Positions 15,280 to 16,049 of a stretch of DNA of 16,049 nt are shown here, one piece after another. Positions within the stretch are counted from its first letter, which is position 1; each line of letters starts with the position of its first letter. Source of the DNA: DASRQK01 sp964436635 (GTDB taxonomy: Bacteria > Bacteroidota > Bacteroidia > Sphingobacteriales > Sphingobacteriaceae); contig CAYTDM010000033.1 in the NCBI GenBank assembly GCA_964436635.1, forward strand, positions 1-16,049. The letters run 5' to 3'. The notes under the pieces were generated by a model. It was not told the DNA's origin, searched no databases, and saw only the letters and a program-made list of their open reading frames with translations. A program made the position numbers and the translations under genes.

Positions 15280-16049
15280 TTATACGTCTAAGTTAAACTG
15301 GACGGCATGAAGGGGCGATCCAAAAAATAGTGCTGATTTCTCTGCAAAATTTTCTGCATCATCTGTCGTTAAAAATTTCCTGCTTGCTTTTTTTGAACAA
15401 TGCATATCAATTTCAGGATGCCTGTTTAAGTAATCTTTTAAGCTGGTTGCGACCAATTCCCCTTGGGGAAGTAAAGTGACTTCAGGGGGTAAAAACTCCT
15501 TTATTAGTTCTTTTATTAGCGGGTAATGGGTGCAACCTAAAACCACTGTGTCAAGCTCAGGGTCTTGGTCAAATAATTTTTCAACGTACAATTTTGTGTA
15601 ATAGCGCATTGCAGGCGAACCTAAGTCGCCACTTTCAATCAAAGGGACCCAAATAGGGCAGGCTTGCTGAGAGACTTTAAAATCAGGATGAAATCGAATA
15701 ATTTCAGTTTGAAAAGCATTCGATAAAACAGTTCCACTGGTTGCCAAAACTCCAATATGTCCATTTTTTGAATAATTTCCAATGGTTTCCGAAGTGGGTC
15801 TGATTACGCCCAAAACTCGCCTGTCCGGGTACGTTTTAGGAAGGATTTCTTGTTGAATTTTCTTCAATGCTCTTGCAGATGCCGTATTACATGCTATGAT
15901 GACTAAATGGCAATTTTGCTTAAACAGACTTTCTACACATTCATAGGTGTATTTTAATACTATTTCATCAGATTTATTGCCATAAGGTACCCGAGCATTA
16001 TCTCCTAAATAAAGATAATCGTATTCGGGCATAAGTTCTTCAATGGCTT
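15280..16049 (-). CDS. murI: Glutamate racemase, N-terminus beyond the window edge
   Basis: The visible part is 256 codons counting the stop. The enzyme converts L- to D-glutamate for peptidoglycan by a cofactor-free two-cysteine mechanism in the cytoplasm. Both catalytic cysteines are present: one in ACNTASA (codon at 15889-15891) and one in GCTHYPL (codon near 15532-15534). DNARVPYGNKS follows the first strands, as in the family. The reading frame stays open to the last base (AIEELMPEYDYLYLGD), so the ATG at 16032 is internal and about 20 residues, including the expected FDSGxGG motif, lie outside. The missing part means the N-terminal catalytic acid cannot be checked. The gene converges on the receptor gene and is ended by the palindromic terminator 24 bases beyond its stop. 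Confidence 0.95.
   Translation of the reverse strand, partial: AIEELMPEYDYLYLGDNARVPYGNKSDEIVLKYTYECVESLFKQNCHLVIIACNTASARALKKIQQEILPKTYPDRRVLGVIRPTSETIGNYSKNGHIGVLATSGTVLSNAFQTEIIRFHPDFKVSQQACPIWVPLIESGDLGSPAMRYYTKLYVEKLFDQDPELDTVVLGCTHYPLIKELIKEFLPPEVTLLPQGELVATSLKDYLNRHPEIDMHCSKKASRKFLTTDDAENFAEKSALFFGSPLHAVQFNLDV

Noticed and set aside
1..16049. Defence system, phage, insertion sequence or CRISPR array
   Set aside because: No transposase, integrase, phage or nuclease-effector genes and no spaced direct repeats are seen; nearly all the DNA is accounted for by intact housekeeping or envelope genes.

Overview
The window looks like ordinary chromosome from a free-living member of the Bacteroidota, most likely order Cytophagales or a close relative; no genus is claimed. 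The reasons are the Bacteroidota-type promoter elements (TTTG, about 19 bases, TAnnTTTG), a fused MurF-alanine racemase, DUF4296 and PG_1098-type proteins, an Oar-like TonB-dependent receptor, and moderately AT-rich sequence with few Shine-Dalgarno sites. I see no insertion sequence, prophage, CRISPR array or plasmid function.

Layout. The left edge (1-54, minus) holds the 5' three quarters of a tRNA-Gly(GCC) with a near-perfect promoter. Next is recX (minus), whose start lies in a small tandem repeat. Divergent from it, murF-alr (plus) is followed 17 bases later by a DUF502 membrane protein gene. That gene overlaps tail-to-tail with the last gene of a five-gene minus-strand cluster. In transcription order the cluster is: PLP-binding YggS-family protein, SSAT-like GNAT acetyltransferase, DUF3298 lipoprotein, aspartate kinase, and PG_1098-like methyltransferase. 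Junctions are an 11-base overlap or gaps of 1, 11 and 50 bases. An 82-base divergent region then leads to a plus-strand pair, a DUF4296 lipoprotein gene and mutS2, separated by one base. After an AT-rich 254-base spacer comes a large Oar-like outer-membrane receptor gene (plus). Two hairpins separate it from the convergent murI (minus), which runs off the right edge.

How the genes fit together. Envelope and cell-wall functions dominate. Alr makes D-alanine, MurF joins D-Ala-D-Ala to the peptidoglycan precursor, MurI makes D-glutamate, and aspartate kinase opens the pathway to diaminopimelate and lysine. Two lipoproteins, a DUF502 inner-membrane protein and an outer-membrane receptor add to this. 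RecX and MutS2 concern recombination, and YggS concerns PLP balance; Alr is itself a PLP enzyme. No obviously new system is present. The points most worth a second look are the repeated recX start region, the face-to-face promoter palindrome at 8426-8443, the mixed minus-strand cluster, and two G7 tracts near gene ends.
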